12,344 bases of DNA from Planctomycetota bacterium (GCA_023621895.1 JAMOAF010000883.1:1-12344); one strand, 5' to 3'; positions 1 to 7,227 are shown, numbered from the stretch's first letter. The notes: a model not told the origin generated them from the letters alone. Translations and numbers: made by a program.

Positions 1-2708
1 TGTTGAATTCGCGCCAAGTTGCGGTATGACGAGGCCAGCAATGCCTGGTACTGAACCACGTTGGGAAACGCGTTGGTCAACTGCAACGCGTAGCCGATCG
101 CCTGGTTCAAATAGCCCTCGGCTTCGGCGTCGGACATCGGCGAGAGCCGAGCGCTGGCCAGCGACAGAATATCAGCCAGTTCCAAGAGATATAGCGGCTG
201 CTGCGGGTCGTCCGCAACGAGCTGCTGGAAAATGCCGCGGGCAGCGTCGAACGAAGCCCTCGCGTCGTCCCACCGGCTGCTCATCAACAAGTGGACGAGC
301 CGGTGCCGCTGAATCCGCCCCAGCAAGAGGCGGTATTGCGGGTTCTGGCGATCTTCCTCGACCAGCCCAGAGGCGAGTTGCAGGGCCTGCGTCAGGTGAT
401 ACTCGCTGAATTCCCGCGGCCCCCGCGGCCCCTGCGGCCCATTGCCGCCGGGCCCGGGCCCCGGCCCCATCTCTCCGGGCCTCGGTGGCGGCCCGGCGAA
501 CCGCTCGCCGGCCGGCTCCGATCCCGGAGGAGGCGGCCAGTCGCCCGGCGGCGGTTCCCAATCGCCGGGCGGCCGTTCACCGGGCGGCGTTTCGCGGCCC
601 TCCGGCGGCCTCCCTCCATCGGCCGGCGGCGGGCCGCCGCTGGGCGGGATGCCCAGTTCCCGAATCTGGCTGCGGAAAAACGCCGAGCCGGCCAACTCGT
701 GGCTCCGCGCCAGTTCGAACCGCACCGCCGGCAAGACGGCGGTCGCGGCCGGCTGGCTTGACAGCAGGGCCACCGAACGGAGGTGCTGCTCGGTGATTTC
801 GTCGGGCGGCTGCATGAACGCGCTGAGCAGTTCACCGTAGTCGTTCTGGACCCGTGCCTTGGCGACCGCCAGGTCGACCGGCGGCGGAGACTCGCCGAGC
901 AGTTCGCCGTAGATCGACAGCGCGCCCTGGTAGGAAGCCTTCGCTTCATCAAAATGGCCGAGACGCTGGTGAATCTGGCCGATCCGATGGTGGGCCGCCG
1001 CGGTCCGCGCGCGGAGATCGGCTTCGCCAAGGTTCTGATCGGCGAACTGTTCATAGAAGGCCAGCAATTTGCCGAGCAGGTCGGCGTCGGCCTCGCTAAG
1101 AACCGTTTCGAAGCGGGGAGCGTTCTGGGTGTCGTATTCAAGCTCGAGCGACTGCGGGACGCCGCGAACGGCGATGTTGTCAATAATGCTTTCAAAGGCT
1201 TCGATCGCCAGGTTCAGGTTGTTTTCCGCACGGGCCTGCGATTTCAGGGCTTCGCTCCTGGCTTGCTCGGCGCCGGCCAGCGCGGCCCGGATATGGAAAT
1301 TGCCGACGACGGCAACCACGGCGGTCGTGATCAAAAGCGCGATTGCCATGCCGCTCGAAAGGGCGATCGCCGGGTTGCGGCGGCACCAGCGCCACAACCG
1401 TTCCACCGGGCCCGCGGGGCGCGCGGCGACCGGCCGATCGTCGGAGAATCGGCGGAGGTCGGCCCCGAGTTCGGCCGCCGACTGGTACCGGTCCGCCGGC
1501 CGGGTGGCGCAGGCCTTGAGGACGATCGTCTCCAGATCGCGGGGAATCGCCGGATTGCAGCTTCGCGGCCGGGCGAGCAAGCCTTGCGTCTTCTGGTGGA
1601 TCAACCGGCCCTGCCGGGCTTCGCCGAACGCCGGCTGGAGGGTCAGCAGTTCGTAGAGGGTCAACCCCAGGCTGTAGATGTCGCTGCGGTGGTCCGTCGC
1701 GCCGTCGAACTGCTCGGGCGCCATGTAGCGGAGCGTGCCGAAGACGTCACCCGTCCGGGTCAGCCGATCGCTCCCCACATGCCTGGCCAGCCCGAAGTCG
1801 GCAATCCAGACGTTGGCTTCCAGGTCGAGCAGAAGGTTGGACGGTTTCACATCGCGATGCAGGACTCCGTGCGCATGGGCGTAGTCGAGCGCGCTGGCCA
1901 CATCGGCCCCGATGCGTGCGACGCTCTTCCAGTAGCGCGCTCCAAGCAGCGCGGGGGCCGGGCCGGCTGACCGAGCGGCCGGGGCGGCGGCGGGAGGATT
2001 GACCGTGTCCTGCCCGGCTGGCGATCGGCTTTCGCCGCCCGCATTTGCCGGCCCGCCGGGCAGGGAGGACGCGCCGTCGCGGAGCGCGGCGGCTACCTCG
2101 ATTGCCGCCGCCAGGGATGGCGAATCTTCGGTCGAATCCGCCGAGCCGGACGCGATCCCCGCCGCGGCGCCCTGCGGCAGCCTGCCGGCCAGCACGTTCA
2201 AGACGACGTCGAGGCCCACGCCGTCGATGATCTGCATCGCGTAGAAGTGATAGTCGTTCTCGTGGCCGACCCCGTAGACCGGAACGATGTTCGTGTGGTG
2301 GAGCCGCGCGGCGGCCTCCGCCTCGCGGCGAAATCGGCGGACGCCGTTGGCCGAGCCGGCGCTTGAGCCGGCGATCACCTTCAGCGCCACCCGGCGGCCG
2401 AGCGACTGCTGTTCGGCCTCGAAGACAACGCCCATTCCGCCGCGGCCGATCTCGCGGATGATGCGGAAGTCGCCAAGCTGCCGGATCGGGGCCGATCCGA
2501 TCGACGCTTGCTCGCCGGCCTCGAAAGGGCCGCGGTGCTTGAGGCCCTCGACCTGGAGCAGCACCGGAAACAGGTCGCGAATCTCGCTGGCATAGGCGGG
2601 GTATGCAAGGGCGAACTCCTCGATCGAGAGGCTCTCGCCGTGGCGATGCCGCTGGATGAATTCGTCGGCCAGGACGTCGACCGGGTCTCGATCACAAGGC
2701 TCGTTCAT
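1..2708 (-). CDS. Transmembrane serine/threonine protein kinase with TPR-like C-terminal region (3' end beyond window)
   Basis: The gene reads open from the ATG at 2708 to the left edge, giving 902 codons with the C-terminus missing. An N-terminal segment (about residues 1-75) resembles the leader seen in many planctomycete kinases. A Hanks-type kinase domain follows: glycine loop GRGGMG at 88-93, VALK with K110, HRDVKPSN with D286, DFG at 304-306 and MAPE at 329-332, so all main catalytic residues are present. An Ala/Gly/Ser-rich insert of about 80 residues (about 175-255) lies between the hinge region and the helix before HRD. One hydrophobic stretch (about 446-468) should be a membrane helix, putting the kinase in the cytoplasm. 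Helical TPR-like segments follow, interrupted by a Pro/Gly-rich stretch at about 688-760. The start overlaps the sigma-factor stop as ATGA, so the two are probably translationally coupled. The substrate is unknown. Confidence 0.93.
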   Translation of the reverse strand, partial: MNEPCDRDPVDVLADEFIQRHRHGESLSIEEFALAYPAYASEIRDLFPVLLQVEGLKHRGPFEAGEQASIGSAPIRQLGDFRIIREIGRGGMGVVFEAEQQSLGRRVALKVIAGSSAGSANGVRRFRREAEAAARLHHTNIVPVYGVGHENDYHFYAMQIIDGVGLDVVLNVLAGRLPQGAAAGIASGSADSTEDSPSLAAAIEVAAALRDGASSLPGGPANAGGESRSPAGQDTVNPPAAAPAARSAGPAPALLGARYWKSVARIGADVASALDYAHAHGVLHRDVKPSNLLLDLEANVWIADFGLARHVGSDRLTRTGDVFGTLRYMAPEQFDGATDHRSDIYSLGLTLYELLTLQPAFGEARQGRLIHQKTQGLLARPRSCNPAIPRDLETIVLKACATRPADRYQSAAELGADLRRFSDDRPVAARPAGPVERLWRWCRRNPAIALSSGMAIALLITTAVVAVVGNFHIRAALAGAEQARSEALKSQARAENNLNLAIEAFESIIDNIAVRGVPQSLELEYDTQNAPRFETVLSEADADLLGKLLAFYEQFADQNLGEADLRARTAAAHHRIGQIHQRLGHFDEAKASYQGALSIYGELLGESPPPVDLAVAKARVQNDYGELLSAFMQPPDEITEQHLRSVALLSSQPAATAVLPAVRFELARSHELAGSAFFRSQIRELGIPPSGGPPPADGGRPPEGRETPPGERPPGDWEPPPGDWPPPPGSEPAGERFAGPPPRPGEMGPGPGPGGNGPQGPRGPREFSEYHLTQALQLASGLVEEDRQNPQYRLLLGRIQRHRLVHLLMSSRWDDARASFDAARGIFQQLVADDPQQPLYLLELADILSLASARLSPMSDAEAEGYLNQAIGYALQLTNAFPNVVQYQALLASSYRNLARIQ
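2705..2708 (-). other. ATGA stop/start overlap joining sigma factor and kinase
   Basis: The TGA stop of the sigma-factor gene (2707-2705) and the ATG of the kinase gene (2708-2706) share bases on the minus strand. This is the classic arrangement for translational coupling. It also fixes the kinase start, because the ATG five bases upstream (2713) is out of frame and hits a stop after two codons. Confidence 0.85.
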
Positions 2709-3331
2709 CGCATCGATTCCGAGAAGCCGGGCAGGGTATCGAGGATCGCTTTCAGACGCCGGATCGCGCGAACGTAGCGATTGCTGGCGGCCGTCTCCTG
2801 AATGCCGAGCGCCTGGGCGACTTCGGCATTCGTCAATTCTTCGAAATGCCGCATCGCGAGGACTTCGCGGTCCATTTCGTCCATGCCGTCGATGGCCTCC
2901 CGCAGTTGCCGCGCCTCTTCCTCGCGGACGGCGGCCCGGCTCGGCGACGTGCATGTTCCGAGCAGCCTGGCTACGAGCGAGACGCACGTTGTGCGCGAAA
3001 GCGAGGGATTATGCATCGACTGTTCTCGATACGCGTCGCGCATTTGGGCGCCGAGGTGCCTCCGGTGAACATCGACGAGCGTCTGCTCGACGACGAGCCG
3101 CAGCCAAAGGAAAAGCCCGAGCGACTCGTTCTTGAGGAAATGCTCCGTTCGCTGCGCGGCGGCCAGCCATGCCTCCTGGAGGACGTCGTCGGGATCCACC
3201 CGCCCGGCCAAGGCCGGATCGAGGCGAAAATCGACCATCCGCCAGAGGCGATTCCGGTGCCGCGAAAATTCATCGGCCAGTACGCCGGCCGCATCGGTGG
3301 CCATTCGCCGGCGAATCGTCGAGTCGGTCAT
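2705..3331 (-). CDS. RNA polymerase sigma factor, sigma-70 family, planctomycete ECF-like
   Basis: A 208-residue protein with the two-domain ECF layout. Region 2 lies at about residues 22-95, with VDPDDVLQEAWLAA in the core-binding part. Region 4 lies at about 142-198 and ends in a helix-turn-helix around ELTNAEVAQALGIQETAASN. It should direct RNA polymerase to a dedicated promoter set. I chose the ATG at 3331 because conserved-looking sequence begins there and a weak GGCAGG lies just upstream; an open frame continues back to 3415, with further ATGs at 3349 and 3415 that lack good ribosome sites. Its stop overlaps the start of the downstream kinase by four bases, a common sigma/kinase pairing in planctomycetes in which the kinase is thought to modulate the sigma factor or share its signal. 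No anti-sigma factor gene is visible. Family call is firm; regulon unknown. Confidence 0.9.
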   Translation of the reverse strand: MTDSTIRRRMATDAAGVLADEFSRHRNRLWRMVDFRLDPALAGRVDPDDVLQEAWLAAAQRTEHFLKNESLGLFLWLRLVVEQTLVDVHRRHLGAQMRDAYREQSMHNPSLSRTTCVSLVARLLGTCTSPSRAAVREEEARQLREAIDGMDEMDREVLAMRHFEELTNAEVAQALGIQETAASNRYVRAIRRLKAILDTLPGFSESMR

Positions 3332-3453
3332 GACGCCTGCCCAAGACATAAAACGGAGACGGTTCCGGAACGTCCACCGATCCGAGCGGCGACGCGCCGG
3401 TTCCATCCCATGCAAACCCCGATCCGGGGGGAATGTTCCGGCAATAGCCGCTA

Positions 3454-3487
3454 GCCATCAGCCGCCAGGCCGCCAGTGGCTGACGGC
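3454..3487. repeat. Imperfect inverted repeat in the divergent region
   Basis: GCCATCAGCC (3454-3463) and GGCTGACGGC (3478-3487) are reverse complements with one mismatch, separated by 14 GC-rich bases. It could be an operator-like site or an RNA hairpin in either 5' leader. No run of T follows on either strand, so it does not look like an intrinsic terminator. It overlaps the end of the candidate minus-strand promoter at 3482-3506. Confidence 0.45.
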
Positions 3488-3506
3488 CATTCTCCCGCCG
3501 GGTTCC
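3482..3506 (-). promoter_or_regulatory. Candidate ECF-type promoter for the sigma/kinase pair
   Basis: On the minus strand GGAACC (3506-3501) is followed after 15 bases by CGTC (3485-3482). GGAAC with CGTC at this spacing resembles promoters of several ECF sigma factors, which often drive their own gene. The sigma-factor start lies about 150 bases downstream, which is a long leader. Other GGAAC copies nearby are alternatives, and sigma-specific promoter sequences in planctomycetes are poorly known, so this is a suggestion. Confidence 0.25.
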
Positions 3507-3580
3507 AAGAATTTTCTCCCGTTCCGGTGGAATCAGCCGGGCCGCGTCCGTTCTTCTTCGGGAGGACGTGAGGCCGCACA

Positions 3581-4282
3581 ATGCATGATCAAATCCGCCA
3601 ATCGTGGAACCAGCTCCAAACCTCGGTTTCTGCCGCCCAGAACGTCTCGGCGATCAACCTGGCGGTCTACCTGCTGCTCGGCGGCCTGCTGGCGGTGTAT
3701 ATCCGGCTTCTTTATCGCCGCTTCAGTACGTCCCCCTCGGACAGCGACTCGATCACGCGTGTCTTTCCGCTGCTGACCCTGGTGACGATCGGCGTCATTT
3801 CGGTGGTCAAGTCGTCGCTTGCCCTGTCGTTGGGGCTGGTCGGCGCGCTGTCGATCGTGAGGTTTCGAGCCGCGATCAAGGAGCCGGAGGAACTGGTCTA
3901 CCTGTTCTTGTGCATCGGCGTGGGGCTGGCCCTTGGAGCAGGGCTGCCGCTGTTGGCCGTGGTCTTGGTATTCGTTGCCACGTTGTTCATTCTTGGCATG
4001 CATTTTACGGGCCGCGTCCGGCGGGAACAGAGTCTGCTGCTGACGATCACCGGCGACTCGCAGCGGCATTTCAACGGCGATCGAGCGAGCGTGCTCTCGG
4101 CGGTCGAAGAGCTGGCCGGCCCCTGCAAACTCCAGCGATTCGATCTCGACGCCGGACGCGGGCAATTGCGGATCGTTTTGAGCCGGCTCGGCACGCGCGA
4201 CACGATGGCCCTGGTGACTCGGCTTCGCGACCGACTGCCCGACTGCGAGTTTTCTTACGTCGACATCACCTCGGCGCTGTGA
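3581..4282 (+). CDS. DUF4956 family multi-pass membrane protein
   Basis: A 233-residue protein. Hydrophobic segments at about 25-45, 60-76, 80-94, 104-122 and 123-140 make it an inner-membrane protein with four or five spans. The family hallmark is the segment running from about residue 80 into SIVRFRAAIKEPEEL (91-105), in which a charged RFRAAIKEPEE loop follows a Gly-rich helix. The remaining 85 or so residues are soluble and look like a small alpha/beta domain, probably cytoplasmic. No enzymatic role is established for the family. The gene is first of a three-gene group and is followed after 11 bases by the VTC-domain gene, the usual companion of DUF4956, so it may anchor the polymerase or pass substrate or product across the membrane; that is inference. 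A GGAGG at 3561 and a GAGG at 3570 precede the ATG. Confidence 0.9.
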   Translation: MHDQIRQSWNQLQTSVSAAQNVSAINLAVYLLLGGLLAVYIRLLYRRFSTSPSDSDSITRVFPLLTLVTIGVISVVKSSLALSLGLVGALSIVRFRAAIKEPEELVYLFLCIGVGLALGAGLPLLAVVLVFVATLFILGMHFTGRVRREQSLLLTITGDSQRHFNGDRASVLSAVEELAGPCKLQRFDLDAGRGQLRIVLSRLGTRDTMALVTRLRDRLPDCEFSYVDITSAL

Positions 4283-4285
4283 GGG
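4281..4285 (+). promoter_or_regulatory. Shine-Dalgarno that decides the VTC gene start
   Basis: GAGGG at 4281-4285 sits eight bases before the GTG at 4294. A second in-frame GTG at 4279 overlaps the DUF4956 stop (GTGA) but has no ribosome site upstream. I therefore prefer 4294, with 4279 as the alternative, which would add five residues. Confidence 0.55.
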
Positions 4286-4293
4286 CGCGGACC

Positions 4294-5064
4294 GTGTACG
4301 ATTGCACCCATTCGCAAACCACCTGCCCGGCGTTCGAAGTCCTCGATTGGGGGACGGCGCGCGGCGATCTGGCGTCGCGCCGCGAGGTGAAATTCACGCT
4401 GCCGGGCGCCGACCTGGGCAAACTCCGCTCGCTGCTCGGTGGAAATTGCCGCCGCCTCGTTCACGCCGGGCCGGTTTCGACGGTTCGAAGCATCTACTTC
4501 GACGACGCGATGCTCTCGGCGTGCCGGGCAAACCTCGATGGCCTGGGGCGGCGGCGGAAGGTCCGGCTCCGCTGGTACGATTCGTTGCAGCCGGAGAGGA
4601 ATGTGTTCTTCGAGGTCAAGTGGCGGGACAACCGGATCGGCGGCAAACATCGCATCCAGCTCCGCGCCGCCCGGCCGGTAGCCGAAATGACCTACCGGCA
4701 GATTGTCGACGGACTCATCGACGTGCTGCCGGCGGAGCTTGCCGGGCATCTGCTGGCGTCGAGCGAGCCGGTTGCAGTGATTGAATACCGCCGCGAGCAC
4801 TTCGTGTCCGCCGACGGAGCGCTGCGGATGACCCTCGACTACGATCTGGCGTTTTACGGCCAGGCGGGCGGGCAGTATGTATCCACGTCGTTTCCCCATC
4901 GGCTGCACAGCCTGGTCGTGTTGGAGGGGAAGACCCCGATCGGCCGCGAATCGGAGTTGCGGGAGATCGTCCATCCGCTTGCGCTGCGCGCCGGCCGCTG
5001 TTCCAAGTACGTTCACGGGTGCCGGATGCTGGGATTGATCCCCGCCGCCGCGGGCAGGCCATGA
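4294..5064 (+). CDS. VTC-domain (polyphosphate polymerase domain) protein
   Basis: A 256-residue soluble protein that is essentially one VTC domain, the fold that in yeast Vtc4 makes inorganic polyphosphate from ATP inside a basic tunnel. The family pattern is complete: SRREVKFTLP (R30, K33), SIYFDD, KVRLRWY (K89, R91, R93), FEVKWR (E107, K109), IEYRRE (R166, R167), RMTLDYDL, LEGKTP (E211, K213) and a closing SKY (237-239). These alternate basic residues and glutamates match the tunnel and metal-binding positions of VTC and related triphosphate-tunnel enzymes. The GTG start overlaps no gene and follows DUF4956 by 11 bases; the CotH gene follows by 27. Bacterial VTC proteins are mostly uncharacterised, so polymerase activity is inferred from the fold; another triphosphate substrate is possible. 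Alternative start 4279. Confidence 0.9.
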   Translation: MYDCTHSQTTCPAFEVLDWGTARGDLASRREVKFTLPGADLGKLRSLLGGNCRRLVHAGPVSTVRSIYFDDAMLSACRANLDGLGRRRKVRLRWYDSLQPERNVFFEVKWRDNRIGGKHRIQLRAARPVAEMTYRQIVDGLIDVLPAELAGHLLASSEPVAVIEYRREHFVSADGALRMTLDYDLAFYGQAGGQYVSTSFPHRLHSLVVLEGKTPIGRESELREIVHPLALRAGRCSKYVHGCRMLGLIPAAAGRP

Positions 5065-5078
5065 TCCCGGCGCCTTTT

Positions 5079-5084
5079 GAGGAG
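5079..5084 (+). promoter_or_regulatory. Shine-Dalgarno that decides the CotH gene start
   Basis: GAGGAG at 5079-5084 lies seven bases before the ATG at 5092. The in-frame TTG at 5077 precedes this site and would place the ribosome signal inside the gene, so 5092 is the better start. It also puts the signal peptide at the very N-terminus. Confidence 0.75.
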
Positions 5085-5091
5085 TTTTTCG

Positions 5092-7083
5092 ATGCGTAAG
5101 GTTGCCATCGGTTTGACTGGATTGTCGATCTTGGGCGCTGCCCTGTTCTCGGCCCCGCTGCTTTGGTCGCAGCCTCCCGGAGCCGCTGGGCGGTCGCCTT
5201 TCTCGGAGCAATCGGCATCGGGTGAGCAACCGCCCGCCAAACCGGCCGGCGGTCTTCCCGGCGGCCGGGATTTTGGCCGCGGCGGTCCCGAATTTTTCGG
5301 GCCCGACGGCCCCGGCTTTGGCGGCCCTGGCTTTGGTGGTCCTGGCTTTGGTGGTCCTGGCTTTGGTGGTCCTGGCTTTGGTGGTCCTGGCTTTGGTGGT
5401 CCTGGCTTTGGTGGTCCTGGCTTTGGTGGTCCTGGTGGTGGTCCTGGCTTTGGTGGTCCTGGCTTTGGTGGTCCTGGCTTTGGTGGTCCTGGTGGTCCTG
5501 GCTTTGGTGGTCCTGGTGGTCCTGGCGGCCCTGGCGGCCCTGGTGGTCCTGGCGGTCCAATGGGTGGAAAGCGTCAATTGGTCCGCCAGTTCGATCAAGA
5601 CGGCGACAAGATGCTCAATGCCGAAGAGCGAAAGGCCGCAATGGCATCGCTGGGCGAGCGGCGCGGCGGTCGGGGACCGGGCGGCGGCTTCGGTCCTCCC
5701 GGCGGACCTGGCGGAAGAGGAAATCGGGAACCGGCCAAGCCGGGCCCGGCGGTCTCACTGGCCGACGCGGCCTCTTATCCCGATGCACCGCTCTATGACC
5801 CAACCGTATTGAGAACGCTTTTTCTCCAGTTCGAATCGGAGGATTGGGAGGCGGAATTGGCAGCCTTCAAAGACACCGACGTGGAGGTCCCCGCCACGTT
5901 GACCGTCGATGGAAACAGCTACCCGAACGTCGGCGTTCACTTCCGCGGCATGTCGTCCTACATGATGGTGCCCGAGGGATACAAGCGTTCGCTCAACCTG
6001 TCGCTCGATCTGGTCGATTCCAAGCAGCGCCTTTACGGCTATAAGACGTTGAACCTGCTCAACTGCGCCGGTGATCCCTCGATGATGAGCACGGTGCTCT
6101 ATTCCCAGATCGCGCGCCAATACATCCCCGCCCCGAAGGCCAACTTCGTCAAGCTGGTGATCAATGGCGAGAGTTGGGGCGTGTATACCAACGTCCAACA
6201 GTTCAACAAGGAGTTCCTGGCAGAGAACTACCCCTCGGACAAAGGCGCGCGCTGGAAGGTCGTGGGAAGCCCGGGGGCGGACGGCGGGCTGAGATACCTC
6301 GGGGAGAACGTTGAGGACTACCGCCGGCGTTTCGAGATCAAGTCCAATGACAACGCCGAATCGTGGAACGACCTGATCGCGCTTTGCCGGATTCTCGACG
6401 AGACCCCGGCGGACCGGCTGGAGAAGGCGATTGCCCCGCTGGTCGACATCGACGAGCTCATCTCGTTCCTGGCACTCGACGTGGTTCTCGCCAACAGCGA
6501 CGGGTACTGGACACGGGCGAGCGACTACTGCATTTTCCTTGATCGAGAGGGCAGGTTTCACTTCATTCCCTACGACATGAACGAGGCGTTTCACCAGGGT
6601 GGCGGGCCCGGAGGGCCGGGCGGACCCGGTGGACCCGGCGGGCCGGACGGGCCGGACGGGCCTGGCGGTCGGGGTTTCCGCGGCGTTGGCCCGTTCGGAC
6701 CTCCCGGCGGACCGGTTCCGCGCGGCGGACTGGCCGGCGATCAACCCCAGCAGGGCGCCGCCAGGCTCGATCCTCTGGTTGCGCTCGACGATGCTCGCAA
6801 ACCGCTCCGTAGCAAGCTTCTGGCCGTGCCGGACCTTAGGCAAAAATACCTGCAAAGAGTCCACCAGATTGCCGAGAGCTCGCTGGATTGGAAAACCCTG
6901 GGTCCGGTCGTGGCCGGCTACCGCCGGCTTATTGAAGAGGAGGTGAAAGCCGACACGCGGAAACTGGCGACACTCGAGGCATTTCAATTGGCGACCGCTG
7001 ACAAGGCGGATGGCGAGCGCCACCAGGGCCTCCGCGCCTTCGTCGAAGCCCGGCGCGAGTACCTGCTGAACGACCAACCGTAG
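5092..7083 (+). CDS. Secreted CotH-kinase family protein with EF-hand and Gly/Pro-rich repeats
   Basis: A 663-residue protein. Residues 1-25 form a signal peptide (basic start, hydrophobic core, no lipobox cysteine), so it is exported. A Gly/Pro array follows at 73-156, then one EF-hand loop DQDGDKMLNAEE (168-179), a second Gly-rich linker (about 189-218) and the CotH domain from about 234. Family signatures include VHFRGMSSY, KTLNLLN, WGVYTNVQQFNKEF, NSDGY with D470 and FIPYDMNEAF with D495; the last two aspartates fit the proposed metal-binding catalytic residues. A third Gly-rich insert (about 503-550) comes right after D495, then a helical C-terminal part. CotH of spore formers phosphorylates coat proteins; in non-spore-formers the substrate is unknown. 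It is third in the DUF4956/VTC group, a recurrent association. Kinase activity is inferred; export is well supported. Confidence 0.9.
   Translation: MRKVAIGLTGLSILGAALFSAPLLWSQPPGAAGRSPFSEQSASGEQPPAKPAGGLPGGRDFGRGGPEFFGPDGPGFGGPGFGGPGFGGPGFGGPGFGGPGFGGPGFGGPGFGGPGGGPGFGGPGFGGPGFGGPGGPGFGGPGGPGGPGGPGGPGGPMGGKRQLVRQFDQDGDKMLNAEERKAAMASLGERRGGRGPGGGFGPPGGPGGRGNREPAKPGPAVSLADAASYPDAPLYDPTVLRTLFLQFESEDWEAELAAFKDTDVEVPATLTVDGNSYPNVGVHFRGMSSYMMVPEGYKRSLNLSLDLVDSKQRLYGYKTLNLLNCAGDPSMMSTVLYSQIARQYIPAPKANFVKLVINGESWGVYTNVQQFNKEFLAENYPSDKGARWKVVGSPGADGGLRYLGENVEDYRRRFEIKSNDNAESWNDLIALCRILDETPADRLEKAIAPLVDIDELISFLALDVVLANSDGYWTRASDYCIFLDREGRFHFIPYDMNEAFHQGGGPGGPGGPGGPGGPDGPDGPGGRGFRGVGPFGPPGGPVPRGGLAGDQPQQGAARLDPLVALDDARKPLRSKLLAVPDLRQKYLQRVHQIAESSLDWKTLGPVVAGYRRLIEEEVKADTRKLATLEAFQLATADKADGERHQGLRAFVEARREYLLNDQP
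5308..5559 (+). repeat. 15-base tandem repeat array coding Gly-Pro-Gly-Phe-Gly
   Basis: Twelve GPGFG units lie here, eight in a row, then three, then one, separated by short GPG spacers and ending in a GGP run. The core units are almost identical at DNA level (ggt cct ggc ttt ggt), while the first two have ggc and ccc variants. The T-ending codons contrast with the C/G-ending codons of the flanking gene. Both points suggest recent expansion by slippage or unequal exchange. The array keeps frame throughout. Confidence 0.95.
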
Positions 7084-7227
7084 ACGGGAAAGACGCGTCG
7101 GAGCGAAATAGCACTGTCCATGGATCATATTGGCTGGAAGGGGGGGGCGGCCGGAGGAGGATGATCGGGACTGGTCCTGGGCGGTTGGGGGCGCGAACGC
7201 TTGGGGCTTGGGCGGTGTCGGCGCTCT

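Larger units (their letters stand above)
3332..3580. promoter_or_regulatory. Divergent intergenic region with repeated GTTCC/GGAAC motifs
   Basis: This 249-base region separates the minus-strand sigma/kinase pair from the plus-strand DUF4956/VTC/CotH group, so it should hold promoters for both. GTTCC occurs at 3362, 3400, 3435, 3502 and 3521. Three of these extend to GTTCCGG (3362, 3435, 3521), and the first sits in the palindrome GTTCCGGAAC at 3362-3371. On the minus strand the motif reads GGAAC, the core of many ECF -35 elements. No clear housekeeping promoter is visible for the plus-strand group. Confidence 0.5.

Noticed and set aside
783..1970. 395-codon plus-strand open frame opposite the kinase
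   Set aside because: The minus strand here encodes conserved kinase motifs (DFG, MAPE) and the membrane helix; the plus-strand frame is a shadow.
5308..5559. Short-unit repeat array considered as a CRISPR or collagen-like gene
   Set aside because: Units are contiguous without unique spacers, so not CRISPR. The protein unit is five residues (GPGFG), not the Gly-X-Y triplet of collagen, apart from a short GGP tail.
4255..5598. Long minus-strand open frame with Thr/Lys/Arg repeats antisense to the VTC and CotH genes
   Set aside because: It is the complement of the Gly/Pro repeat array and of two strongly recognisable plus-strand genes; the repetitive protein has no family resemblance.
5755..7128. 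457-codon minus-strand open frame antisense to the CotH gene
   Set aside because: It mirrors the CotH domain coding sequence and shows no recognisable domain of its own.
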